From Faecalicatena sp. Marseille-Q4148 (GTDB taxonomy: Bacteria > Bacillota > Clostridia > Lachnospirales > Lachnospiraceae): a stretch of DNA of 64,000 nt. The notes beneath the pieces are model-generated. The model ran no database searches, was not told where the DNA came from, and was given only the letters and a program-made list of their open reading frames with translations. The stretch lies in contig CP073692.1 in the NCBI GenBank assembly GCA_018228665.1, forward strand, positions 1,178,001 to 1,242,000. Reading direction: 5' to 3'. Positions 1 to 8,250 of this stretch are shown here, piece after piece (positions within the stretch are counted from its first letter, which is position 1; each line of letters begins with the position of its first letter). A program made the translations under genes and the position numbers.

Positions 1-1144
1 CTCTAAGCTGTTCAAATTCTCCGCGTTCCAAAAGTTCTGCAATATATTCAAATGCCGGACGGAAATCTGTTCCGCCTCCGCCTTTCATTTCCAGATGTTC
101 CATATAGGCTTTTAGTTCTTTTTCTTCAGTAATTCTAATATCTTCCTGTACCCTTTCATCGCATTGGATAATGTGGATCTTCACTTTCCGGAAGAAGCTT
201 TCCTGTTCACACAAAATGCTGTACGTCTCCTCCAGAAAATTCCTGACCAGCTCCCCGGAACAGGACATGGAGGTATCAACCACGATCACAAACTCTTCCA
301 CCTTTTTTACTTCTTTCCACTCTTGTGGTTCAATCAGCGGAAGATTTCCATAAAATCTCAATCCATAACTGTAAAAAGTATAATCAAATGAATCTGCATC
401 TACACCAATTTCTTCCCGAAACACTGAAAATTTTCTCAAAAATTCCCGATAATCATATCGTTCTCTATTTTCAATCTGCATCTGTTCCAGCAAATCTCCT
501 GCATCTTGAGTACTTTCTTTCGCAAAGGTCTCCATCTCTGTCTGCATCTGCTCACTCACATCTTCCCAGCGATTCTGAATTTCCGTTTTTCGCTTCGGAT
601 CTTCACTGTTTTCCCAGAAACAGTGATCGTCCACAGTAAATTCTTTCTGAAGCTTCTGAAATTCTATTTCTGTCAAGTTCATGTGTTCTAATTCCCGATA
701 CACCTTTTCCGCTGTAAGAACCCGCATCTTCTGCTCCATCTGCCGGTAGGTTTCTCTCCTAAGAGGCGACCGCCCCCGCCGCACATTTCTCAGATCCAGG
801 CTGTCAATAACCGACTCAATGACAATATCACAGGCAAGTGAAAACAATTCTTTCTCACGGCTTCCTTTTTTCAGCATATGCCGGAAAATACAGTGCAGTA
901 CCATATGGAGATACAGCCGGTTTACCTCTATCCGGTCTTCCCGATACAAACCGCCCAGATCTCTGACATTAAAGTAAATAAAAAGTCCGTCTGTACCGGC
1001 TGTTTTCACTTCGTTATCCATTTGAAAAACAAATCCGGATAACGCCACATCGAGAAATCTCATCCGGACATAGAGTTCATTTCCGGCCGCCCTTAAAATT
1101 CTGCATCCAATTTCATAGAGACGCCCATTCTCCAATTCTTTCAT
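1..1144 (-). CDS. VWA-like / putative metallopeptidase domain protein (DUF2201 type), 3' part missing
   Basis: An open frame starts at ATG 1144 and runs off the left edge; about 381 codons are visible. The start follows AGGAGAGG and lies 10 nt below the stop of the LRR gene, so the two form an operon. Around residues 70-80 there is an H-rich stretch (LHMVLHCIFRHM) like the N-terminal putative metallopeptidase domain of the DUF2201 family. About residue 280 the motif VVIDTSMSCSG looks like the first strand and MIDAS-like loop (DxSxS) of the VWA-like C-terminal domain, followed by a GGGGTDF segment. Family members usually sit beside a MoxR-type AAA ATPase, which would lie to the left if present. 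Function is not established. Confidence 0.75.
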   Translation of the reverse strand, partial: MKELENGRLYEIGCRILRAAGNELYVRMRFLDVALSGFVFQMDNEVKTAGTDGLFIYFNVRDLGGLYREDRIEVNRLYLHMVLHCIFRHMLKKGSREKELFSLACDIVIESVIDSLDLRNVRRGRSPLRRETYRQMEQKMRVLTAEKVYRELEHMNLTEIEFQKLQKEFTVDDHCFWENSEDPKRKTEIQNRWEDVSEQMQTEMETFAKESTQDAGDLLEQMQIENRERYDYREFLRKFSVFREEIGVDADSFDYTFYSYGLRFYGNLPLIEPQEWKEVKKVEEFVIVVDTSMSCSGELVRNFLEETYSILCEQESFFRKVKIHIIQCDERVQEDIRITEEKELKAYMEHLEMKGGGGTDFRPAFEYIAELLERGEFEQLR

Positions 1145-1154
1145 CTATCCTCTC

Positions 1155-2036
1155 CTACCATTCAAATAACTTTGGCTTTGCTTTGTATCTTTTATGTTTT
1201 TCTTCCATTAAAAAGCTGACAAATTCTGTCTTTCTTTTCTCTGCCGCAAAATCTAGCGCAGCATTTAGTCCTTCTTCCGTCCATAGATTACTTTCTGTTA
1301 AATAAAAAATTCCCTTCTCCCACTCTCGAACGATCAAAAATGCTGCCGCCTCCTTCACATTTGCTCTGACATATTCTTCGTACCGTTCTTTCGCCTCCTC
1401 TGAAAGCTGGTACGGAAACAGCAAACGCGAAAATACAAGTTCAAATACAGTTTCTTTCTCCTCTCTTGCTCTGGCATAAACAAACATCTCATCATATCTT
1501 TTGTAATCTACTTCCTTATTATATATGCATTGTCGATAATTTCCTCCCGATCCGTGGTATTCTGTCATGACAATCCTTGCCGGAGTATTCTCCACCGCTT
1601 CTTCATAATGTTCCGGAAAAATCAGTCTGGCCGTTTCTTCCTTCCCGTTTGTGTGATACCGAAGTGTTACCGAAAGACAAAATCGGTTTTCTGCAACAAT
1701 ATCCCGCAGACAGCATTTCCGCCCATGATAAAGATCTACTTCAATCTCCCGAATGCGGCATCCGGTAAACACTCCTCCCCCAATATCCTGAAGTGTATCC
1801 GTCAAAACTATCTTCTGAAGATTTGCACATCCATAAAGAGCATATCTTCCGATTCGTCTGACCGTATCCGGCAAAATCACTTCTCTTAGATCTTTTCCAT
1901 GTTCCGAAAATGTATATGGACCAAGCGCTGTAACACTGCGTCCCTCTATGTTCTCCGGAACTATGACAGCACTTCCACTTCCGACATATTTTACTATTTC
2001 TGCCTTATCTTGATCTATTTTAACCTCAAATACCAT
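1155..2036 (-). CDS. Leucine-rich-repeat (BspA-like, LRR_5) protein
   Basis: 293 aa with no signal peptide or membrane segment. Residues about 20-110 carry BspA/LRR_5-type repeats (EVILPDTVRRIGRYALYGC, then KIVLTDTLQDIGGGVFTGC). The remaining 180 residues are charged, with an ankyrin-like C-terminal piece (EEGLNAALDFAAEKRKTEF). It is probably intracellular, unlike the secreted BspA proteins, and is co-transcribed with the VWA-like gene 10 nt downstream. The pairing suggests an adaptor or substrate-recognition role for that system; this is inference. The ATG at 2036 is the first in the frame; an upstream ribosome site is not striking. Confidence 0.75.
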   Translation of the reverse strand: MVFEVKIDQDKAEIVKYVGSGSAVIVPENIEGRSVTALGPYTFSEHGKDLREVILPDTVRRIGRYALYGCANLQKIVLTDTLQDIGGGVFTGCRIREIEVDLYHGRKCCLRDIVAENRFCLSVTLRYHTNGKEETARLIFPEHYEEAVENTPARIVMTEYHGSGGNYRQCIYNKEVDYKRYDEMFVYARAREEKETVFELVFSRLLFPYQLSEEAKERYEEYVRANVKEAAAFLIVREWEKGIFYLTESNLWTEEGLNAALDFAAEKRKTEFVSFLMEEKHKRYKAKPKLFEW

Positions 2037-2067
2037 ACAATTTTCTCCATTCGCGTTTTACCACATT

Positions 2068-2096
2068 AGTATATCATTTTAGTACTTGACTGAAAA
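2068..2096 (-). promoter_or_regulatory. Probable promoter of the LRR/VWA operon
   Basis: On the minus strand TATACT (2068-2073) lies 17 nt from a poor -35 (TTTTCA, 2091-2096). It overlaps the divergent promoter of the transporter gene. Confidence 0.4.
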
Positions 2097-2114
2097 GAGG
2101 AAGAAATTTATACT
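2086..2114 (+). promoter_or_regulatory. Promoter of the NSS transporter gene
   Basis: TTGACT (2086-2091), 17 nt spacer, TATACT (2109-2114), about 35 nt before the ATG at 2148. It is divergent to, and overlaps, the promoter of the LRR operon. Confidence 0.7.
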
Positions 2115-2147
2115 TAAACACAATGGATATGTAAAGGAGAGAGAGTT

Positions 2148-3515
2148 ATGAAACGAGAAAAACTAAGTTCCCGTCTGGGATTTATCCTGCTTTCTGCCGG
2201 CTGTGCGATCGGCATTGGCAATGTCTGGAAATTCCCATTTATTACCGGACAGTACGGGGGCGGTGCTTTTGTGCTGATCTATATTTTCTTTTTAGTCGTA
2301 CTGGGACTTCCTGTAATGACAATGGAATTTGCAGTTGGACGCGCCAGCCAGAAAAGCCCGGTCAGAGCATACAATGCCTTAGAAAAACCCGGGCAGAAAT
2401 GGCATCTTCACGGCTATGTGGCAATGGCCGGAAACTATATTTTAATGATGCTCTATACCACTGTCTGTGGCTGGATGCTCTATTATTTCTATCAGACAGT
2501 CACCGGTAAATTTGTCGGGGCATCAACCGAAACAGTCAATACGATTTTTTCTGACATGCTTGCCAGTCCTGCCGCTATGGGTGGGTTAATGATGGCAGTT
2601 GTCATTATCGGCTTTTTTATCTGTTCCATCGGACTTCAAAAAGGACTGGAACGCATTACGAAATTTATGATGATCGCATTGCTGATCGTTATGGTTGCCC
2701 TTGCCATCAACAGTATTTTCATGGATGGCGGTTCTGAAGGTCTTGCCTTCTATCTGAAACCGGACTTCAAACGTATGGCTGCGATTGGTATTGTAGATAC
2801 TGTTGTTGCTGCTATGAATCAGGCTTTCTTTACTTTAAGTCTTGGTATTGGTGCAATGGCTATCTTTGGCAGCTACATCGGCAAAGAGCACTCCCTGTTA
2901 GGAGAAGCAGTAAATGTAGCTGTTCTTGATACTTTTGTTGCAATCACAGCAGGTCTGATCATCTTCCCGGCATGCTTTGCCTTTGATGTGGCACCGGACA
3001 GCGGTCCAAGTCTGATTTTTATTACATTGCCTAATGTATTTAACCATATTCCTCTTGGACGTCTCTGGGGAAGCCTGTTCTTTGTTTTCATGGCATTTGC
3101 CGCTTTTTCAACAGTGCTTGCCGTATTTGAAAATATTTTATCCTGTACAATGGATCTGACTGGTTGGAGCCGCCGCAAAGCCTCTGTCATCAATGCAATT
3201 GCGATCATTATTTTATCATGGCCTTGCGTACTCGGCTATAATCTCTGGTCCGGTTTCCAGCCATTTGGTCCTGGAAGCGCTGTGCTTGATCTGGAAGATT
3301 TCGTTGTCAGCAACGTCCTTCTTCCGCTTGGCTCACTTGTCTATCTGCTCTTCTGTGTCAGCCGCTATGGTTGGGGATGGAAGAATTACTGTCAGGAAGC
3401 CAACACCGGCAAAGGTCTCAAGATCCAAAACTGGATGAGAGTCTATATTACTTATATCCTGCCGATTATGATCCTTTGTATCTTCCTCATTGGAATCAAA
3501 GATAAATTCTTCTAA
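2148..3515 (+). CDS. Sodium-dependent transporter, neurotransmitter:sodium symporter (NSS) family
   Basis: 455 aa integral membrane protein with about 11 hydrophobic segments, the usual size of bacterial NSS carriers such as MhsT. The first helix has the family signature GCAIGIGNVWKFPF, where the helix unwinds around substrate and Na+, followed by GQYGGGAF. It should import an amino acid with Na+. Which amino acid cannot be read from the sequence. The start follows AAGGAGAGAGAG. The gene is monocistronic or read with the DtxR-like gene 61 nt downstream, though that gene has its own promoter. Confidence 0.9.
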   Translation: MKREKLSSRLGFILLSAGCAIGIGNVWKFPFITGQYGGGAFVLIYIFFLVVLGLPVMTMEFAVGRASQKSPVRAYNALEKPGQKWHLHGYVAMAGNYILMMLYTTVCGWMLYYFYQTVTGKFVGASTETVNTIFSDMLASPAAMGGLMMAVVIIGFFICSIGLQKGLERITKFMMIALLIVMVALAINSIFMDGGSEGLAFYLKPDFKRMAAIGIVDTVVAAMNQAFFTLSLGIGAMAIFGSYIGKEHSLLGEAVNVAVLDTFVAITAGLIIFPACFAFDVAPDSGPSLIFITLPNVFNHIPLGRLWGSLFFVFMAFAAFSTVLAVFENILSCTMDLTGWSRRKASVINAIAIIILSWPCVLGYNLWSGFQPFGPGSAVLDLEDFVVSNVLLPLGSLVYLLFCVSRYGWGWKNYCQEANTGKGLKIQNWMRVYITYILPIMILCIFLIGIKDKFF

Positions 3516-3517
3516 GT

Positions 3518-3545
3518 TTGACTTTCACTGAATCTATGATATGAT
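3518..3545 (+). promoter_or_regulatory. Promoter of the DtxR-like regulator gene
   Basis: TTGACT (3518-3523), 16 nt, TATGAT (3540-3545). The upstream in-frame ATG at 3541 lies inside the -10 box, which argues for the later start at 3577. Confidence 0.65.
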
Positions 3546-3576
3546 TAATGTATCAAGCAATACGAGGTGTGTAGTG

Positions 3577-3954
3577 ATGAAGATTCAAGAATCTGCTGAA
3601 AATTATCTGGAAACTATATTAATCCTGTCTCTAAAGAAAAGTTATGTGCGTTCTATTGATATTGCAAATGAACTCGGCTTCTCAAAACCAAGCGTCAGCG
3701 TGGCAATGAAGAATCTAAGAGAAAACCATTACATCACGGTGGCTTCTGACGGCAATATCTCACTGACAGATGCCGGAAGAACCATTGCGGAAACAATCTA
3801 TGAACGTCATACATTTCTGTCTTCCTGGCTGACACAGCTTGGTGTGCCTTCCGAAATCGCTTCGGAGGATGCCTGCCGGATTGAACACGTCATCAGTTCA
3901 GAAAGTTTTGAGGCATTGAAAAAGCATGTTTCCATGCATACAGATAAGCTATAA
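3577..3954 (+). CDS. DtxR/MntR-family metal-dependent transcriptional regulator
   Basis: 125 aa. Residues 1-65 form the N-terminal winged helix (ESAENYLETILILS; SIDIANELGFSKPSVSVAMK), and the rest has the metal-binding and dimerisation pattern (ERHTFLSSWL, ASEDACRIEHVIS) with E, D, C, E and H in the places expected of DtxR/MntR proteins. The SH3-like third domain is absent, as in MntR. It should repress metal uptake genes when Fe2+ or Mn2+ is bound. Start 3577 has GAGGTG about 7 nt upstream. Palindromic boxes at 20624 and 37324 are possible targets; that link is inference. Confidence 0.85.
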   Translation: MKIQESAENYLETILILSLKKSYVRSIDIANELGFSKPSVSVAMKNLRENHYITVASDGNISLTDAGRTIAETIYERHTFLSSWLTQLGVPSEIASEDACRIEHVISSESFEALKKHVSMHTDKL

Positions 3955-3958
3955 TAAT

Positions 3959-4006
3959 AACCCGCTGCTCAGAATAAAGACATCTGAATCAGCGGGTTGT
4001 TTTTTA
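3959..4006 (+). terminator. Rho-independent terminator after the DtxR-like gene
   Basis: AACCCGCTG (3959-3967) pairs with CAGCGGGTT (3990-3998), followed by GTTTTTT. Confidence 0.85.
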
Positions 4007-4023
4007 TTTATCAGTAACATTTT

Positions 4024-4959
4024 CTAGTAAAATGTTACTACATCATTCTTTGGCCGGTACGCCAGTTCAATCTCATCAAGTTCCAGCATCGGCGCTTCTC
4101 CATCTCTTGTCATGACTGTCTCATAGGTGACAGTCACTGTTACCCAGGAGCGTTTTTCATATGGGATTTCTTCCCTGCATTTACACAAAAATCCGAGAAA
4201 CTTAATGTCTTCCTCACAGCATGTCATCACAAAACGTCCCGGCACAAATTCATTCTGTGCCAGTTTTTTCCCTTTGTATACCTGTGCAAGAAAACGGATT
4301 TTCTTTCCGCGATAGTGTTCCGGATGCTCCAGCGCATCAATATACCAGAGTCCGTAATCAATATCATCCACTTCAATCAGATCTTTCGTAATATCAAATG
4401 GAAGCGCTTCTTCTCCCTGCTCAAACGCTTCTCCGTTCTCACGCTCAAATACAATCTGTGCTTTCGCATTCATAACCTTAATACTGCGCCGGATCTTAGC
4501 CCAGTCTGTCTCATCGGTACAGCGATTCACAATTACCAGGTCTGATTGAAATACCTGTTCTAAAAACATCGTTCTCATATTTGTCAGATATAATTCTGCT
4601 GTCGTGGCATCTACGGTTGAATAAATCCCGGTAATCATCCAGCCTTGCGGCATCTCTGTCTCCAGAATTGTACTCATCTCCCATGTTCCATTATACTCAA
4701 TCAGTACATGATCCGGATGATAATTGCGCCAGATTCCCATAAGAAACTCCTTGTTAAACTGTTCTTCTTCCTCCAACACAAGCGGAATGATATTTGCCTT
4801 TTTCAGAAGCGCCGGATCGAACGCTTCTTCTCCTTCTTCACAGAGGATAAGCACTGTCTGACGATACTCATCAAAATCCGAATGTTCCACCGCATCGATT
4901 ATAAGAGACGTCTTTCCGCTATCTAAAAATCCGGTAAAAATATCTACTGCTGTCTCCAT
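4024..4959 (-). CDS. COG0523/CobW-like GTPase fused to a YcgQ (TIGR03943/DUF1980)-like C-terminal domain
   Basis: 311 aa from ATG 4959, which has GGAGAG 5 nt upstream; the longer frame to 4995 overlaps the previous gene and has no ribosome site. N-terminal GTPase: P-loop GFLDSGKTSLI (residues 8-18), LIEYNGTWEM in place of the usual LIEPSG, and NRCT in place of NKxD. The CxCC metal motif of true COG0523 chaperones is missing. Residues about 210-300 (HPEHYRGKKIRFLAQV, GRFVMTCCEEDIKFLGFLC) resemble the C-terminal domain of YcgQ, a partner of the permease YcgR in zinc-regulated operons. It lies 10 nt downstream of the canonical family member. Likely role is metal trafficking; the fusion is the unusual part. 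Confidence 0.7.
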   Translation of the reverse strand: METAVDIFTGFLDSGKTSLIIDAVEHSDFDEYRQTVLILCEEGEEAFDPALLKKANIIPLVLEEEEQFNKEFLMGIWRNYHPDHVLIEYNGTWEMSTILETEMPQGWMITGIYSTVDATTAELYLTNMRTMFLEQVFQSDLVIVNRCTDETDWAKIRRSIKVMNAKAQIVFERENGEAFEQGEEALPFDITKDLIEVDDIDYGLWYIDALEHPEHYRGKKIRFLAQVYKGKKLAQNEFVPGRFVMTCCEEDIKFLGFLCKCREEIPYEKRSWVTVTVTYETVMTRDGEAPMLELDEIELAYRPKNDVVTFY

Positions 4960-4969
4960 ATCTTCTCTC

Positions 4970-5971
4970 CTACAGTCTGTCCAGTGCTTCTTCATTCAGC
5001 TTTGTTCCGATCACACAGATCTTTCCTGTGTAGTCCGGATGTCCGTCCCGGATTTCATACTCCTGCGGTACATAATCAAATTCAATCCAATTTCCTTCCG
5101 TTCCCTGAACAATTCCTTTTGCCCGCAGCACCTCTCCATATGCTTCTGTCTCAGAAAATGCCTTCAGCAAAGTCTCCACTTCTTCTTTTGTATATTTCTT
5201 TACAGTCTCTCTTCCCCAACTTGTAAACACTTCATCCGCATGGTGGTGGTGATGCTCATGGCAGCCACAGCTCTCTTCATGGTCATGGTGATGCTCGTGG
5301 CAACTGCAGCCTTCTTCATGGGCATGGTGATGCTCGTGGCAGTTACATTCTTCTGAAATCAGATTCGCTGCATCTTTTGAGTGTTCCAGTGCCTGACGGA
5401 TTACTTCTCCATTCAACTGATCCCACGGTGTTGTAATCAGTGTTGCTGTCTGATTCTCTTTTCGAATCTGCTCCACACACGTCTGTAATTTCTCTTCCGT
5501 CATCATTTGTGTACGACTCAAAACAATTGTTGTTGCATGTTCAATCTGATTATTATAAAATTCTCCGAAATTCTTCATGTAAAGCTTTGCTTTTTTTCCA
5601 TCTACAACAGTAATACGACTGTTCAGCACAATTTCTGCCTGCTCGCGAACGGCTTCTACCGCCTTTGCCACATCGGATAATTTGCCGACTCCGGATGGTT
5701 CAATGAGAATCCGATCCGGATGATATTCTTCTACAACTTTCTTCAGTGCTGTGCTAAAATCTCCTACAAGTGTACAGCAAATACATCCTGAATTCATTTC
5801 CGTAATCTCAATTCCGGCTTCCTTCAAAAAACCTCCGTCGATCCCAATCTCTCCAAACTCATTCTCAATCAGTACGATCTTCTCTCCCTGAAATACACTT
5901 GAGACGAGCTGTTTGATAAATGTTGTTTTCCCAGCTCCTAAAAATCCTGAAATAATATCAACTTTTGTCAT
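4970..5971 (-). CDS. COG0523-family GTPase, putative zinc metallochaperone with His/Cys-rich repeats
   Basis: 333 aa from ATG 5971, with GAAGGA 6 nt upstream. Walker A GFLGAGKTTFI (residues 9-19), the family metal motif GCICC (residues 62-66), LIEPSGVG, and a CobW C-terminal domain with EFDYVPQ near the end. Between the GTPase and C-terminal domains are three 13-residue repeats of the form CxCHEHHHxHEE, an obvious Zn2+/Ni2+ store. Such proteins deliver metal to client enzymes or respond to zinc limitation. First gene of a two-gene operon with the degenerate paralogue. No zinc-type operator was recognised upstream. Confidence 0.88.
   Translation of the reverse strand: MTKVDIISGFLGAGKTTFIKQLVSSVFQGEKIVLIENEFGEIGIDGGFLKEAGIEITEMNSGCICCTLVGDFSTALKKVVEEYHPDRILIEPSGVGKLSDVAKAVEAVREQAEIVLNSRITVVDGKKAKLYMKNFGEFYNNQIEHATTIVLSRTQMMTEEKLQTCVEQIRKENQTATLITTPWDQLNGEVIRQALEHSKDAANLISEECNCHEHHHAHEEGCSCHEHHHDHEESCGCHEHHHHHADEVFTSWGRETVKKYTKEEVETLLKAFSETEAYGEVLRAKGIVQGTEGNWIEFDYVPQEYEIRDGHPDYTGKICVIGTKLNEEALDRL
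5231..5347 (-). repeat. Three tandem 39-nt repeats encoding CxCHEHHHxHEE units
   Basis: Units 5309-5347, 5270-5308 and 5231-5269, each 13 codons, differ at a few positions. They lie inside the COG0523 gene and keep its frame, so copy-number change would lengthen or shorten the metal-binding loop without a frameshift. Confidence 0.9.
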
Positions 5972-6101
5972 GTAAATCCTTCTTTCTTTGTTCTCTGCAC
6001 TGCCATATATTATACCATTTTTTTCACATTTGAACAGTACCAAATCCATCTCCGGATTTTCTGCGTTTCCCCTGAAACTTCCGCTTTCTCTCCTTCTGAT
6101 T

Positions 6102-6130
6102 TTGACAAACACGCTTTCAGCCGCTATAAT
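6102..6130 (+). promoter_or_regulatory. Consensus sigma-A promoter of the VanZ-like gene
   Basis: TTGACA (6102-6107), 17 nt, TATAAT (6125-6130), directly before AAGGAGG and the TTG start at 6159. Confidence 0.85.
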
Positions 6131-6158
6131 AAAATTCGATTGTAAGGAGGTGCGACAA

Positions 6159-6665
6159 TTGAACTCATTGATTTCAAATAAACGTATGCTATTTTGTCTT
6201 CTTTCATTTCTTCCGGCTCTGGCAATGATGTGTCTGATCTTCTCATTTTCTGCCCAGACCGGTGAAGCGTCCGGCAGTCTCAGCAGCAAGATCAGCCACA
6301 TGGCAGTCAATGTCGGCAATCAGGTACTTCATCTGGAGCTCACGGAATCTGAAATCGAATCTTATGCCGAATATCTGGAACATCCGATACGGAAACTTGC
6401 CCATATGACAGAGTATTTTATCCTGACGCTTCTTGTCCTTTTCCCACTTTTCGTCTGTGGGCTCAGGGGACGGGCACTGATTCTCACTGCGCTCATCTTC
6501 TGTGTCTGTTTCGCTGCAACTGATGAATTTCATCAGTCTTTTGTTGCCGGGCGGGGACCATCAGTAAAAGATGTGGGGATTGACAGCATTGGTGTCTGCG
6601 CTGCCTCCCTTCTTTATTGGATAGCAACATTCTTCCACCGGAAACATCATACCTTCGCTGATTAA
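6159..6665 (+). CDS. VanZ-like family membrane protein
   Basis: 168 aa from TTG 6159, chosen because AAGGAGG ends 8 nt before it; no in-frame ATG is near the ribosome site. Four hydrophobic segments and the VanZ-like motifs RKLAHMTEYFIL and ATDEFHQSFVAGRGPSVKDVGID match the family, whose best-known member modestly raises teicoplanin resistance. Most chromosomal homologues have no known role. The gene is alone, with its own promoter and terminator, next to ferritin in convergent orientation. Confidence 0.85.
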   Translation: MNSLISNKRMLFCLLSFLPALAMMCLIFSFSAQTGEASGSLSSKISHMAVNVGNQVLHLELTESEIESYAEYLEHPIRKLAHMTEYFILTLLVLFPLFVCGLRGRALILTALIFCVCFAATDEFHQSFVAGRGPSVKDVGIDSIGVCAASLLYWIATFFHRKHHTFAD

Positions 6666-6666
6666 A

Positions 6667-6726
6667 AATATACCCGCATCACAGAGCCTTGAATCATTGC
6701 TTCTCTGCGTGCGGGTATATTAATTT
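6667..6726. terminator. Bidirectional terminator between the VanZ-like and ferritin genes
   Basis: AATATACCCGCA (6667-6678) pairs perfectly with TGCGGGTATATT (6710-6721). T-rich sequence follows on both strands. Confidence 0.8.
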
Positions 6727-6773
6727 TATAGCTTTATCAAAGCGTCTTACAGCCGTTCTCTTCTTTCTTCAAA

Positions 6774-7286
6774 TTACAGCACAAGTGACGGTGCGCTGTA
6801 TACACGAGCTTTCAGTTCACTGTTCAGCATATACAGACTCTTCGGATCGGAACCGAACATTTCCATCTTCGTAATCAGCTCATTTGCATTTGTCTCTTCT
6901 TCTCCCTGCTCTTTGATGAACCAGTCAAGGAACTGCATCGTACGGAAATCTTTCACTTCGTATGCTGCTGCATAAATATTGTTGATCAAAGATGTCACAT
7001 ATTCTTCATGCTCTAATCCGGCTTTCAACGGTCCCATGTTGCAGGAAAATACTTTATCCGGCTTATCAATTGCTTCTAAAGTTACTTTCGCATTATTATT
7101 TTGTAAATACTGATAGAACAGCATTGCATGATCTCTTTCTTCCTGCGCCTGAATCTTATACCAGTTTGCAAATCCATCTAAGCCCTTTGTCTCATAATAA
7201 TTTGCAAAATCAAGATACAGATATGCTGAATAGAATTCTTTGTTTACCTGTGTGTTCAATAATTCTGCTACTTTTGCATTTAACAT
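6774..7286 (-). CDS. ftnA: Ferritin (non-heme bacterial type)
   Basis: 170 aa from ATG 7286, which has GGAGGA 7 nt upstream; the longer frame to 7301 starts inside the ribosome site. The ferroxidase ligands are in place: E in NKEFYSAYLYL (helix A), E and H in QEERDHAMLF (helix B), E in EHEEYVT, and E in EQGEEETNA. It should form a 24-mer cage storing ferric iron. It is the last gene before the terminator and lies 37 nt downstream of sufB, so iron storage may be read with Fe-S assembly genes. Confidence 0.92.
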   Translation of the reverse strand: MLNAKVAELLNTQVNKEFYSAYLYLDFANYYETKGLDGFANWYKIQAQEERDHAMLFYQYLQNNNAKVTLEAIDKPDKVFSCNMGPLKAGLEHEEYVTSLINNIYAAAYEVKDFRTMQFLDWFIKEQGEEETNANELITKMEMFGSDPKSLYMLNSELKARVYSAPSLVL

Positions 7287-7323
7287 GTCAACTTCCTCCA
7301 CTTTCCTTCATTTGTATTTATTG

Positions 7324-8250
7324 CTAATTTAAGAAGTTATCAATAATAACTGCCTCTGCCTCCTCCTCATTCAATCCGAATGTACGAAGCTTGATCAGCT
7401 GTTCATTATTGATTCTTCCAATGGCTGCTTCATGCACGATCTGAGCGTCTACATGGTGAGCATCAATCTCCGGAATTGAGCATACATTTGCCTGTTCCAT
7501 GATGATAGAATCACACTGAATATGGGCATGACAGCTTGTGTTTCCGATTGCCTTCGGATGAAAAATCTGCCGGGAACTTCCCTTCGCCACAGATCTTGAA
7601 ATCACCTGCGCGGAACTTCCTTCTCCGTTCAAGACAATTGCCATATTCGACTCCGCACTCTGCTCATCGTGTGTCATTAATTTCTCTGTTACATAAATTC
7701 TGCTGTTGGCGCCAACTTCTACTTCCGTCTCACGGATAGTAGAATCCACTCCTTTAATCTGTACGGTATCAAGATTAAAAACAGAATTTTCTTTCATATA
7801 AATCTTTGTAACCGGATTCAAAATACGACCGCCGGTTCCGCTTCCTTCTCCGTAATGCTTCTCTTCATAAGTGACATTGCAATTGCTTCCGATGTGAAAT
7901 GCATGGATTCCGTCATGTCTTGTATCATTGCAGCCGCTGTTATGGATTCCGCAGCCGGCGATGATTGTAACATTTGCACCATCTTCTACATAAAAATCAT
8001 TGTAAACAACATCTGTAATGCCTGATTGCGATACTACAACCGGAATGTGTACAAACTCATTCTGAGCATCCTTGCTGATAAAAATATCGATGCCTTCCCG
8101 ATCCGTTTTCTTCTTAATCTTTATATGTTCACTGTCACCCTGACAGACAGAATAACCGTTCTCCCGCAGATTGAATGCACCTTTCTGTTCAAATCCTGCC
8201 GGATCAATCTGTGCCAGCACTTCGCTTGTGATCTGATTCAACTCTGCCAT
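7324..8250 (-). CDS. sufB: SufB/SufD-family Fe-S cluster scaffold protein (minimal Suf type)
   Basis: 308 aa, shorter than the 420-470 aa of proteobacterial SufB or SufD. The beta-helix core is recognisable (DFYVEDGANVTIIAGCGIHN, FHIGSNCNVTYEEKHYGEG) and the C-terminus has the scaffold signature AAIGRINNEQLIKLRTFGL. It forms the scaffold with the SufC ATPase upstream. ATG 8250 shares one base with the sufC stop (TAATG), so translation is coupled. No SufD, SufS or SufU gene is nearby. This short SufB with SufC alone fits the ancestral two-component system described in archaea and anaerobes. Confidence 0.88.
   Translation of the reverse strand: MAELNQITSEVLAQIDPAGFEQKGAFNLRENGYSVCQGDSEHIKIKKKTDREGIDIFISKDAQNEFVHIPVVVSQSGITDVVYNDFYVEDGANVTIIAGCGIHNSGCNDTRHDGIHAFHIGSNCNVTYEEKHYGEGSGTGGRILNPVTKIYMKENSVFNLDTVQIKGVDSTIRETEVEVGANSRIYVTEKLMTHDEQSAESNMAIVLNGEGSSAQVISRSVAKGSSRQIFHPKAIGNTSCHAHIQCDSIIMEQANVCSIPEIDAHHVDAQIVHEAAIGRINNEQLIKLRTFGLNEEEAEAVIIDNFLN

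Noticed and set aside
5231..5347. Short direct repeats considered as a CRISPR array
   Set aside because: Units are contiguous without spacers and encode a His/Cys loop in frame.
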